NCBI GenBank assembly: GCA_030141605.1
Contig: JAQGDQ010000366.1
Coordinates: 1 to 32,500 of the forward strand
DNA: 32,500 bases
Direction of reading: 5' to 3'
Source: Tubiluchus corallicola
Taxonomy: Eukaryota > Priapulida > Priapulimorpha > Priapulimorphida > Tubiluchidae
Part shown: in pieces, positions 11,396 to 21,948 of the stretch
How positions within the stretch are numbered: position 1 is the first letter of the stretch
How the letters are laid out: the number at the start of each line of letters is the position of its first letter
Notes under the pieces: generated by a model
Database searches by the model: none
Told to the model about the DNA's origin: nothing
What the model saw: the letters and a program-made list of their open reading frames with translations, nothing else
Made by a program: the position numbers and the translations under genes

Positions 11396-11806
11396 CAGAA
11401 GCGGGGGCGGATACTGACTTTAGAAAAAGGGTGGGTCCAACCAAAGGCAGAGCCCCGCCGACACTTTCCTGCATTTTAGAACATTTTTCTTACTATTTCC
11501 TCAAGCAAATTCAATAGTTTAAAACTCATTATGTCACCTCAAACTTTTGACTCTTAATTACACACCAATATACTAGTATACACCCTAGTATAGCATATAA
11601 TTGCGCACAGCGACATCTTTGCCAAAAACTTCAATTATCTCTTAAAGGGCACAAACGTTTTTACACTGAAATCATTAATTCAGAACTTTTTTACTCGATA
11701 TAAATCATTAAAAGCTACCACTATAGAAGAGAAAATGTTCACTTGGTGTGCTGTAACTGCTACTATGAAAGGGGGGCCTTGGGCCCACCCCCTGAATCTG
11801 CCACTG
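11396..11806. mobile_element. Possible MITE, about 410 bp
   Basis: The left end (CAGAAGCGGGGGCGGATAC ... GGGTGGGTCC) and the reverse complement of the right end (CAGTGGCAGATTCAGGGGG ... TGGGCCC) form degenerate terminal inverted repeats. No target-site duplication is clear. No coding content. Confidence 0.45.
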
Positions 11807-12028
11807 AGAAGGCGAAACCTGTAATGAATGAATGAAATGAATGATAACATTTGCTTCAAGCAGAGTTCATCTATATACGTATATGCAGCTTCGAAGCTGA
11901 CGTGTTTACAGCTCCCCCTATACTAATGTACAGGCTGAGAAAATCCGACAGTAGGTTACAAAACTTACAAAAAAAGAGTAATTTGTGATAGCAAGTAAGG
12001 TTGGATCAGTCTCTCTTTTATTTCATAT

Positions 12029-12474
12029 ACACTCATATCTCGGTTTGCCGGACCTCGCTTGGCATCGGGAAAACCGGACAAAATCTGGACCGTTAAAAAG
12101 TCCCACATACTACGGACACAATCCGTTCTTTCTTGAGCTGACCGCTAGTTGGCGGGCCGCCACTTTGTTTACATCATTACATCAGTATACGTAACCAAGC
12201 AGCGTCTAACGACACGTGTGTAAATCGTACTAGCGGCCCGTACTAGACATTTTTGAGACAATTGGACGATTGATTCTACATTACCGTGAGTCTAATATGT
12301 CAGGAGTGGCCCGTACTAGACGTTTTTGAGACAATTAGGTGATTGATTCCACATTAAAGTGAGTCTAATACATGGTGCCTACTCTACGCATTAGCTTAGC
12401 GTTGGGAAATAAGGACAATTGGTAAATTCGGACCAACGTCTCCCTGCTTTTGTCCGGCAAACCGAGAAATGAGT
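12029..12474. mobile_element. Tigger/pogo-like MITE, copy A
   Basis: Left end CACTCATATCTCGGTTTGCC after a TA, and right end GGCAAACCGAGAAATGAGTG as its inverted repeat. Inside are CTGACCGCTAGTTGGC and about two units of the 73-bp repeat (near 12228-12380) found in many copies at 31568-32160. TA-flanked TIRs starting CA fit Tc1/mariner-superfamily elements. No transposase. Confidence 0.8.
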
Positions 12475-13435
12475 GCACACTATAGGACTGTCTGATTTTA
12501 CAATGTCTCTAATGCACTGCAGTGCCTTGTATTTAGTGTAGGCTTTCAGTTGTTATAGTATAAGATAGTAACATAGTAGAATAATATGTGAAACTCAAAT
12601 TGACCCTACAGTTTTTTATAAATTTTCTTTTAGTTAGAGTTCTGTTTATCACTGAACTTCCATACTGACATGTTTGTCACCTTGTATAGTTAAGTGTCCA
12701 TCGGCAGAGTTAAGTGTAAATGGCAGAATGGGTCATCGACGTATAATGATGTAATAATTTGGGACAGGTAGGTGGCAGGAGACGTGATCACGCCATTATA
12801 AGTTCGGTAGGTGATTTAGTCGTGATATCGTCATCTGATTTCACGCCCTTTTTTACTTGGTGGCCGCGAGGTGGAGGAATATGCAGAACGGTTCGACGAG
12901 AACACGTTCGATGACGTCAGATATTTATTACACTGACGAAACAACAAGCATGACGACAACCAGAGTGGCAGTGATGACAATGGCGACAACACAGCTGCAA
13001 TGAACATTATAATCTTTTCATGTTTTTCGCTGAAACGTCAAGGCAGCCATAAAGTCAAAACTGTCCTGGCAAGGAGGGGGAAGAGGTCTTAACCTTTTAA
13101 TCGTAGTAATTTTTGCTGCCTATGTCTGGCCAGCATTTTGAATACTCTCACTTATACATACAACATTAATTTATTGGCATTTTAGCTTATCTAGGTTAGC
13201 TGTATGTAACATTTGGGAGGAGCTGATGTTTGATACTGTAGAACCTTCTCTTCTCAAGCACGTGCTGCTGAACTTTTAACTTTTGCTATCATCGTACATG
13301 CGTATGTAAACAAGAGAGCTGTTAGCTGAGAGGTGCCAATACAGTTGGTAATTGTAGGTATAAAGATAATAGTAATGGTTTAATACAGGAGGAAGTTAAA
13401 GGAATTAATCATCAAGTCTGGTAAGAAGTTCTTCC
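12475..13435. other. Gene-free stretch
   Basis: No supported gene. A run of GACGACAAC/GATGACAATGGCGACAAC words near 12950-12990 is locally repetitive but has no sustained frame. Confidence 0.4.
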
Positions 13436-13439
13436 TCGG

Positions 13440-14078
13440 TGGAGATCCTGTGTCTTTTTTCCTGTGGTTTTTTTCCGTGACCTTTCCTGAGATTTCTTTT
13501 GTGACTTTTTTACCTGCGACTTTTTTACGTGTGATTTTTTCCTGTGACTTTTTTCCTGTGTCTTTTTCCTGTGACTTTTTCTGTGACTTTTTACCTGTGT
13601 CTTTTTCCTGTGATTTTTTCTGACTTTTTACCTGTGTCTTTTTTCGTGTGATTTTTTCTGTGACTTTTTTCTGTGATTTTTTACCTGTGTCTTTTTTCCT
13701 GTGATTTTTTCCGTGATTTTTTTCTGTGACTTTCTTACCTGTCCTTTTTCCTGTGATTTTTTCCGTGATTTTTTTCTGTGACTTTCTTACCTGTCTTTTT
13801 TTTCTGTGATTTTTTTCTGTGCCTTTTTTGCCTATGTCTTTTTTTCTGTGTTTTTTCTGTGACTTTTTTCTGTGACTTTTTTACCTGTCTTTTTTTCTGT
13901 GATTTTTTCTGTGACTTTCTTACCTGTCTTTTTTCTGTGATTTTTTTTCTGTGACTTTTTTCTGTGACTTTCTTACCTGTCTTTTTTTCTGTGATTTTTT
14001 TCTGTGACTTTTTTTACCTGTGATTTTTTTCTGTGACTTTTTAATCTGTGACTTTTTCCTGTGACTTTTTTACCTGGA
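13440..14078 (+). repeat. Degenerate TGTGAC-TTTTT minisatellite
   Basis: About 640 bases made of short 13-19 base units built as (C)CTGTGAyTTTTTt or ACCTGTCTTTTT, highly variable in T-run length. The + strand is strongly pyrimidine/G biased and lacks coding potential. Confidence 0.95.
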
Positions 14079-14330
14079 TTCCATCGAGTTTATTAACAAG
14101 TTTTTCCTCCGTGGAGATCATCTTGTTAGGCCTACTTCGGTTTCAAATCGTCACGTTGTTTTGACAGTTTTTTAACGGGTTTCCTCATTGAGCATAAGTA
14201 AAGCACTTGCATTTTATGGGGTGAGGTGGCCAGTCATAGAGTCACATTTAATTTTGGCTAGGGTTAGCGTTACAGGAAAAGTGTCACAATTTAGCCTAGG
14301 AAAAAAGTCAAGAAAAAATTAACTAATTAA

Positions 14331-14967
14331 CCCTTATAGGGTCACGATTTTTTACAACCGATTTTGGTAACCGGGGGGTAAAAAAATCACCCCTCCCCCA
14401 CCATAATTCGTAAATTACTTTTGATAAACTGCCGTGTTTCATTAGTAAACAGCAACAGCATAATTTGTGGTTATGCTGACCACCATGGGATACATTATAC
14501 CTCTGCTTCAAACATGTGACTTATTAGTAATATGAAATTTAAATTCACTTAGTTATGTTCCTATCTATCTATCTAGCACTTATCTATGCTGGAATAAATG
14601 TAGACAACCGACATTGCTAGCGCGTGTGAAAAAATCATTGTTATTAAGAATTTATTGTCTACTACTTTCTTCTTTTAGGTGGAGTAATTTGAGTAATTGA
14701 CATTTCGTTTTTTCAGATATATCGCCCGTATAAAGTATAGACAAGCGAAGTAAAATTTCGACAATTTTAAAAAAAATCGACATATTATATTTTCACTTTT
14801 ATTTCGTGGTGAGACAATGCGCCTAAAATAAATAACTGAAAGTATTTTGTGCACAAAACACATTTTAAAAAGTCATAGAAAAGTCATGGGATGCGTATGG
14901 TAAAAGGGTAAAATGCAAAAAACCGGTCTGGGGGTAATTTTTTTTACCCCCTGTGACCCTATAAGGG
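14331..14967. mobile_element. piggyBac-like MITE, 637 bp, TTAA-flanked
   Basis: TTAA at 14327-14330 and 14968-14971 flanks perfect terminal inverted repeats CCCTTATAGGGTCAC / GTGACCCTATAAGGG. TTAA target sites with CCC-starting ends are hallmarks of piggyBac-type elements. A second inner G-run (CCGGGGGGTAAAAAAAT on the left, GGGGGTAATTTTTTTTACCCC on the right) is also mirrored. No transposase. Confidence 0.85.
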
Positions 14968-14971
14968 TTAA

Positions 14972-16312
14972 AAGTCCACTGACACCCTGGTAAGACACTT
15001 GCTGTAAAAATTCACTACTGACTGGCATGATACAAAAAACGGATTTATTTCTTTATAAATAAATAAAGAATATTGAAAGAAACGTTTTATTAGTAGATAA
15101 ATCATTACTCAAGCAATAACCTCTCTGTTCACAATGCTCTGCTTGCTGGGGCCGCTGGTTGACTACTGTGCTGCGGCTATTAAATGGCTCTTCCTTACGT
15201 GACGTCACAGCACCAAGTGTCTTGGCAGGTGATAATATTTGTGACAGTACCAACGGTGGTTAATTTAAGTTACCATATCACATGCATCAGAACTGTTTTA
15301 AAATTAGGAAATCTCTAATTCCACCTACGCTATAAAAGAAAGTAACATAAAAAACAGTGTGATGGGACCTTTACTTTTGGCTAGTGGGCTTATAAATGCG
15401 CCTGACTGTTGTGCGCGCATTAAGCTTTTTAAGTCGAATGCTGCACCGTGCTGCCATCTGGCAACGAAAATCATACGAAAACAATTTACGCTGCCTTTTA
15501 AGGGTGTGATTATGGTTAGGACCTAGGGTTATGATTATTTCTTATTTTCCTGTGACTTTTTGCGTAGAATCCTGGCCATGAATACTACTGTATCTTGCTA
15601 GTACAATCCACCAGGCTCTGGCAATCGAGTATGAAACAGATTGATAAGACTGTAGTGACTGTACAACTAACGAGATATGAGACCACCAACGTACACAGCG
15701 TCTGTCGTCATTTTGCGTAGTTATGGCACCCGGTTTGATGGCGACCACGCGAACATAGGTCCGTCCTGTCACTGTGTGATGTGTGCGTTGGTGTCAAGCA
15801 AAAGCCTGTGTTGATTTTCTGCCTGTACGTACTTGTAGACATCGTTGTGCTAAAAGTATCGAGCTATTATTCGCATTTTACCGGTTTTTTTTTATAAAGT
15901 GAACATTCTAGAAGAATAAGAAAGATTGTTGCGTTTTAATGTGTAACTGCTAGCTTTCCTGAAAAGTTCCACAAGTTTCTTACAGAGAAAGACACACCTC
16001 GTTCTTATTGATTGTTTCGACGTTTTATTGACTATAGGTCTATAATTTTGCTAAGCAATACTCTCTTACCGTTTCCATGTTTGCTGTGATTTTTCAAATA
16101 CGTGTATTATGGGTGTTACAGTTGTGGGTAAAGTACAGGTACAGATGATTCATAGTTGCGTGTGTTAGGAATGCAGTTGCAGGCAAAACACGTGGAAAGT
16201 TGTTTTGGATGAGCAAGTGTTATGTTGTGTTGTTGGGTGTTCTTATGTGTGGTGGGTTTAGAATTGATTTGTATCTCACACGTGAAGGGTATGATCGTCC
16301 CGAGCAAGCCCG
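14972..16312. other. Gene-free stretch
   Basis: Small open frames (15053-15253, 15542-15772 and 16116-16307, all minus) have no recognisable content and no homologous neighbours. No repeat family identified. Confidence 0.35.
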
Positions 16313-16480
16313 GTGGTATTAGTAGTAGTGGTAGTAGTATTAGTATTCGTTGTGGTATTGGTATTGATAGTCGGATTGGTAGTGGTAGTGATAGTGGGAG
16401 TAGTAGTGGCAGTGGTAATGGTATTATTATTGGCAGTAGTAGTAGTAGTTGTTGTAGTTGTAGTAGTAGTAGCAGTGGTA

Positions 16481-16538
<58 letters not shown>

Positions 16539-16797
16539 CAGTAGCAGTGGTAGTGGTGGTAGTAGTAGTAGTGGCAGTGGTAGTAGTAATAGTAGTAGTA
16601 GTGGTAGTGATAGTGGGAGTAGTAGTGGCAGTGGTAGTAGTTGTACTAGTAGTAGTAGCAGCAGTAGCAGTGGTAGTGGTGGTAGTAGTAGTAGTGGTGG
16701 TGGTGGTGGTTAAGGTGGTGGTGCTGGTGGTGGTAGTAGTACTCGTAGTGGTAGTGGTAGCAGTAGTGGCAGCAGCAGCGGCAGCAGCAGCAGGCCT
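16313..16797 (+). repeat. (GTA/GTG)n trinucleotide array
   Basis: About 480 bases of AGT/GTG triplets with AGC interruptions. Frames read poly-Ser/Gly or poly-Val for over 100 codons, purely because the unit is three bases. No homology or splice context supports coding. Confidence 0.97.
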
Positions 16798-16959
16798 TTC
16801 GTCGACTCAATTAGTAGGCTTATAATGAAGTTGTGAATGCATATTTAATGTGATTTTTCAAATCTTACCCTATTTAGAAAGCAAAAGTTTACAATTTAAC
16901 ACCCTTCATAATGTCAAAATGTATTAAGTAACAGATTAACAAACACTTATTAACAGTGG

Positions 16960-17190
16960 GTGTGCCCAACTATTGATGACATCGCAAGTGAACAAAATTT
17001 TCAACAGCACAAAAATTCCACGAGTGTGTTGCACGTGTTTACGAAACCAAAATTGAAGTACACTGCTACTGTAAGATATTCAGTGTGTTGTACTAGAACT
17101 AAGCAATTTTTAAGATCAAAATTCAAATTTACTGCTATACTCATGCGTGAGCTCTCAAATGTGTGCGCTGTGTCACAACTGAACACCTTT
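16960..17190 (+). repeat. Dispersed repeat shared with 3110-3330 (inverted)
   Basis: About 220-bp match in opposite orientation to 3110-3330. It lies about 220 bases upstream of the EPS8 first coding exon acceptor, so this part of the upstream intron or flank is repeat-derived. Confidence 0.8.
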
Positions 17191-17410
17191 TAAATTAGAG
17201 GTGGAGTACCTGTTTCTTTTCAGAGCGTCAGAGCACTAGACGTAGGCCCTGTTGTTCATCTGACTAGGGAATTGCAAAATGCATGTAACAGCGAAGAATT
17301 AACTGCAAGGAAAATACAGAAAAAGTACCATTTTTAGGGCTTTTTTCTTCTATTACGTCAAAATCCGTTAAACATGAACAATCGGACTCAGTTTATTCTT
17401 TATTTTTCAG

Positions 17411-17471
17411 TCCGGTTGGCGTGTCGATAAATAACCAACAGTTGAGAGTCCTTTGACCAGGCAGTGTGACA
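17411..17471 (+). other. EPS8: 5' UTR part of first coding exon
   Basis: A strong acceptor (T-rich tract ending TTTTTCAG at 17403-17410) precedes 61 bases of leader. An in-frame TGA at 17454-17456 closes the reading frame upstream, so the first in-frame ATG is at 17472. This implies at least one further upstream non-coding exon that I could not place. Transcription could instead start inside this stretch. Confidence 0.6.
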
Positions 17472-17862
17472 ATGCAGGCGTATTCTAGAGGTTTTGATGA
17501 CCACCGGCCTTCCAGCTACGGCCACGGCATGCCGTCGTCATCGTACGGGACGCAAAATCCTCTGTATGATGAACGAAGCTCAAGTTATTATCCTGAGCCT
17601 AACCAGTGGAACAGCAGTTATAACAGCATGCCGCGTCCGTCCTACGATGACCGACGTCCGTCTGGAAGATACGACCGAAGCCAGTCGAACAGCACGAGAA
17701 ATTATTCAGACTACGGACGAGGAAGCTCACGAATGGACGATGACCAGCATAGCCTGGCTTCGCGGCCACAACAAATGGGTTATAGTCAGTACAATGGACA
17801 TGGGGACCCACGAAATTCTTATATGGAGTTTGACACCAACGATTACAGGCCAATGTCTGATG
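17472..17862 (+). CDS. EPS8: EPS8 coding exon 1: low-complexity N-terminus
   Basis: Encodes residues 1-130 plus the first base of codon 131. The ATG has A at -3 and follows an in-frame stop, with only a GTG between. The segment is rich in Tyr, Ser, Pro, Arg and Asp and is likely disordered. It contains an NPLY motif at residues 29-32, the NPxY type that PTB domains bind, and many other tyrosines in YD/YS contexts. The donor is G|GTAGGA at 17863; reading past it gives a stop within six codons. Phase 1 joins exon 2 without a break. The tail is longer than the N-terminal extension of vertebrate EPS8 before its PTB domain, and I see no close similarity to it. Confidence 0.85.
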
Positions 17863-18980
17863 GTAGGATAAATATGTAAAATTTTAGTTCGTTTTAAAGC
17901 ACAAGAAAACCCTCCACTTACATAAAGCTTAAAAATTTGTCTTAAAATTTTATACCACACTGCCTTTTTGCATGCAGCGCTTGTGTCGGCAGTATTGCTG
18001 TTTAAAACTTGTAAACTTAAACTTCCACAATAGCTATTAGGCGCAGCCATTTTAATGGTCGGTCATTTGAAACACTAATAATTGCTGAATTTATTCACTG
18101 AGCTGCCACAGTAGCTTAGTAAGCATGGTATTTGTTTAGTAGCAAAAGTTAGGCAATGCTAAACCTGGTTGAGAAATGGATGGGATCCTTTTTGAGCAAT
18201 TTCACACGTTGTGCTGCCTTCACCTAGTTTTCTCATTGAAACAAGCTGTAAATGTGACTCCGGCACCTCTACTGGTTCAGCATCTCAACAAAAAGGATTA
18301 TCCTTGATAAAGAAATAAGTTTTGCCCTGTCACAATGGCCGACCTTAGGTAGGCTGCATCTTTGAACGTCAACTGGCCGTCAAATGGGTAGAGTCCAGAG
18401 CCGCGCCCACTTCAGCAGTCGACCTAGCCGATAAGAAACCCAACTTTTCGTCGTGCAAGCCACTCAGTGATCGGAGTCGAGCTGGCCGACATTTTTGCTG
18501 GCTGATGAAGATTTTCGCTCTTGCGATAATCACGTGACACTGTAAATCACTTGTTGAAACATGGCAAACGCATTGCGGATTCTCGGTCAGATTGTGCATA
18601 TTCTGGCACAGATACTAAACTTTAGAAATGTTTGAACGAGAAAGCAGTCAATTCAAAATCAAATACACATATTGGTAACATTAGTCGCACGTTTAGGATA
18701 ATTTGGTATTTTGGTCTTGATTCGTCACTAATCAAGATAAGCCTCGCCAAGAGTTGGATTTAAATTATATTTGCAATAAATCTATTGCTTTTTTATAATA
18801 ATAAAAAAATGATGTCTAATGCATTATTTGAATTTGTACATCAGTTTTTCTATGTGTATAAGCAACAGGAATTATTTTAAAAAAATGTCTCCATAATTCA
18901 GCAGTTAACTAATAATTTATTATTTATTTAGTTAACAAAAATTCGTAGCCTTAACTGACTTAGCTGATTTATTCTTTAAG
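17863..18980 (+). other. EPS8: Intron 1, first part
   Basis: Follows donor GTAGGA. No repeat family recognised except general AT-richness. The 18369-18599 minus frame has no recognisable content. Confidence 0.5.
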
Positions 18981-18984
18981 CCAA

Positions 18985-19800
18985 CTCAACTGAAAAGTCA
19001 GTCAACTTCAGCCGAGCTAGCTGATTTACTATGTGAGTCAGCTGATATAGTAGCAACTGACTCAACTTCAGCCGAGCTAGCTGATTTACTGCGTGAGTCA
19101 GCTGATGTAATAGCAACTGACTCAGCTTCAGCTGAGCTAGCTGATTTACTGCGTGAGTCAGCTGATGTAGTAGCAACTGACTCAGCTTCAGCCAAGCTAG
19201 CTGATTTACTGTGTGAGTCAGCTGATGTAGTAGCAACTGACTCAGCTTCTACCAAGCTAGATGATTTACTGTGTGAGTCAGCTGATGTAGTAGCAACTGA
19301 CTCAGGCTTCAGCAGAGCTAGCTGACTTACTATGTGAGTCAGCTGATGTAGTAGCAACTGACTCAGGCTTCAGCAGAGCTAGCTGATTTACTGTGTGAGT
19401 CAGCTGATGTAGTAGCAACTGACTCAGGCTTCAGCAGAGCTAGCTGACTTACTATGTGAGTCAGCTGATGTAGTAGCAACTGACTCAGCTTCTACCAAGC
19501 TAGATGATTTACTGTGTGAGTCAGCTGATGTAGTAGCAACTGACTCAGGCTTCAGCAGAGCTAGCTGACTTACTATGTGAGTCAGCTGATGTAGTAGCAA
19601 CTGACTCAGGCTTCAGCAGAGCTAGCTGATTTACTGTGTGAGTCAGCTGATGTAGTAGCAACTGACTCAGGCTTCAGCAGAGCTAGCTGATTTACTGTGT
19701 GAGTCAGCTGATGTAGTAGCAACTGACTCAGGCTTCAGCAGAGCTAGCTGACTTACTATGTGAGTCAGCTGATGTAGTAGCAACTGACTCAGCTTCAGCT
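18985..19800 (+). repeat. 60/61-bp tandem array in intron 1 rich in TGASTCA sites
   Basis: Thirteen full units plus partial ends. Each unit carries GTGAGTCAGCTGAT and AACTGACTCAG, hence two AP-1-type heptamers (TGAGTCA and TGACTCA), one CAGCTG E-box and usually a GCTAGC palindrome. Variants with CAGGCTTCAGCAGA are 61 bp. The CTTCTACCAAGCTAGATG variant recurs at about 19246 and 19487, indicating a four-unit higher-order repeat of about 241-243 bp. Open minus-strand frames follow from the 60-bp period. Confidence 0.95.
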
Positions 19801-19968
19801 TCTATTAATAATATGTCTACAACTATTATTGTATTAATACAATAATTGTATAGTTCTCTACAACTATAGTATTGGATTAATTATTGAAACTCTCATTGGT
19901 GCTATGGCAGAAAAATCGCAATAAAGATCTTCCCAAAAGGGATCCTAAATTGATTTTTTTTTTTTCAG

Positions 19969-20055
19969 ATGGCAGAAGCACCTACAGTAGAGAGGACAGC
20001 CGAATAACGTTCACCTTGGATCACTTGGCAACGTTTACTGCAACACAGAAACAAT
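19969..20055 (+). CDS. EPS8: EPS8 coding exon 2: start of PTB domain
   Basis: Begins after a long T tract ending TTTTTCAG (19961-19968) and ends at donor T|GTAAGT (20056). It encodes residues 131-159 and one base of 160. The block DHLATFTATQ near residues 148-157 matches the conserved VEHLATF strand that opens the EPS8 PTB domain. Entry and exit are both phase 1. A LINE fragment starts at or within a few bases of the donor. Confidence 0.9.
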
Positions 20056-21095
20056 GTAAGTATCAAAAACAAAATACATTCTGTTTAGATCCCGAAATAA
20101 ACCAATTCAGGCGAACCACGATTTAATAATAGACCATAAAAGAATTACACGTGTAAAAGAACTGAAATTTCTGGGATTAATACTGAATGAGCATCTAGAC
20201 TGGCGACCACATATATTCATGATCAGATTAAAAATATCAAAAAATATAGGTATCATCTCATATATTAAAAACTTTCTGAACACCGAACATCTTCTAACAT
20301 TATACAACAGTTTAATATTATCATATTTAAATTACTGCACAACATTATGGGGCTTTACTTATACTACAAATTTAGAATGCTTAAGAGTTTTACAACGAAA
20401 ATTTTTACGTGTCATCTTCAAACTAGACAAAAGGAGCACAATTACTACTACACATTTTAAGCAATGTCAAATATTACTTCTGGATGATGTTATTAATTTT
20501 AATGGATGTATATACATGTATAGAACCAACAACAACTTATTTCCAACTTTTTTTGAAAATCCAGTCAAGATAAATGTAAAAAATTACAATACCAGACATA
20601 ATGAATATATACCAAGACGTTGTAGAACAAATATGGCGAAACACTTCATCAGCTATATGGGGCCAGTCCTATGGAACTGACTAAGCCGCAATTCGAAATG
20701 TAGTCACTCCCTTTTAACTTTTAAAAAAACCGTCAGAAAAGAAATATTTCAAAAGTATTGAAGAGTAACACAATTTGATAATGGTAATAACCTGCATTTT
20801 TTGCTACAGTAATCTTAATATAACGTGACTATGTTTAACAGGATACTGAACACTTTGTAACCATGATCACAGTTTTTCTTAGTTTCTCGCTCCATTTCAT
20901 CTTTCATTCACTACTCCCCCCCCCCATTTTTTTTAAGATTTCCACATACAGTTTGGCCTGTCAAGCTATGCTTTTAGGCTCAAACTGTATGCATCAAAAA
21001 ATTATTCTGTAATGAAATTTGCACATGTATATCCCGCATTATGAAATTTCTTAATAATATTGCATTTATTCATATTTATATTTATATTTACTCAA
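20056..21095 (+). mobile_element. 5'-truncated LINE (Jockey/CR1-like) in intron 2
   Basis: From about 20059 the + strand reads KTKYILFRSRNKP, then VKELKFLGLILNEHLDW, IGIISYIKNFL, LILSYLNYCTTLWG and later YNTRHN-x-RRCRTN and GPVLWN-stop near 20680. This is the post-catalytic end of a LINE reverse transcriptase with the usual C-terminal block. The catalytic YADD part is absent, so the copy is 5' truncated. The 3' UTR contains a strong hairpin (20945-20991) and ends in a TTTATA-type tail near 21063-21093. It starts right at the exon 2 donor. Confidence 0.85.
20945..20991 (+). other. 3' UTR hairpin of the LINE
   Basis: CATACAGTTTGGCCT pairs with AGGCTCAAACTGTATG (one unpaired base) around a 16-base loop. 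It lies shortly upstream of the TTTATA tail, where LINE 3' hairpins used for reverse-transcriptase recognition are often found. Confidence 0.7.
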
Positions 21096-21174
21096 ATGGA
21101 AAATTATCTGTATTTTAATGCTAATTGTAATGATGCAATGTGGAAAATGAATAAAACTCTTGATCAAAGAAATA

Positions 21175-21687
21175 CAGTCATACCTCCGTTGTCGAACGTC
21201 TCCGTACTCGTACAATTCGGTTTTTTGAGTAGAAAATTCGAGCCGAAATTGTCTCCGCTCTCGACCAGAATTTCATTACTCGACCAACTGCCAAACATGT
21301 GATGAATGCATGCGCGGTGAGCCGAGTAGAGCCGAGCGTAACCGCACCCTAGAGTAGTCACGCACAAGATTTGAAACGCCTAACATCGCTAAGTGCTTTC
21401 TACGCTTATTTTTCTACGTTTTTTTCAAGCAGGAATAATTATGTTTTTCTTTCTAAGTAATCCTACTATGCTTTTCTTATCAATTATATCATATCTACAT
21501 GTTTGAATAAACGTTTTTGTGTTATTATATTTTGTTTTAGTAATACTTTACAGTTCATTTGGTACTTGAGAACGGATTATTTGCTTTTACATTATTTCTT
21601 ATGGGAATAAATGATTCAGTACTCAACCAAATCGGTTTTCAAACACTTTTTAGGAACGAATTATGGTCGAAAACAGCGGTACTACTG
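21175..21687. mobile_element. Tigger/pogo-like MITE in intron 2 (513 bp)
   Basis: TA at 21173-21174 and 21688-21689 flanks ends CAGTCATACCTCCGTTGTCG and (right, inverted) CAGTAGTACCGCTGTTTTCG. Sub-terminal repeats TTCGAGCCGAAATTG and CTCGACCA are typical of Tigger-class internal sequence. No transposase. Confidence 0.8.
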
Positions 21688-21948
21688 TAGTACAAAAAAA
21701 CTACAGCAAACTATGTATAACTGGAACACTTCGAGACGGGAACATTTGTTTGAGTTACGCGAGGGTACAAGTTAGACAACAAGATTCAGTCGCTCATCAA
21801 CGTCGAACGTACACAACAGCCTGTGAAAATGAGTTATCGAAAATAAAATGACTGATCCACCTCTACTGTAGTCTGAATGACATTTTTAGGCCTATTACAC
21901 AAGTTAAAGATTTTGTTATTTAGCTAGGGAGATCACAGATGTCACCAC

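Noticed and set aside
16222-16825. Poly-Ser/Gly and poly-Val frames
   Set aside because: Trinucleotide repeat translation in parallel frames.
17494-18050. Other frames overlapping EPS8 exon 1 (17494-17871 +, 17599-17853 -, 17727-18050 -)
   Set aside because: Shadows of the real exon; the chosen frame has an upstream stop, a good start context and phase-compatible splicing.
18976-19357. Minus-strand repeat frames rich in ATTSADSHSKS and LLHQLTH
   Set aside because: Frames exist because the array period is 60; they fail where 61-bp units occur.
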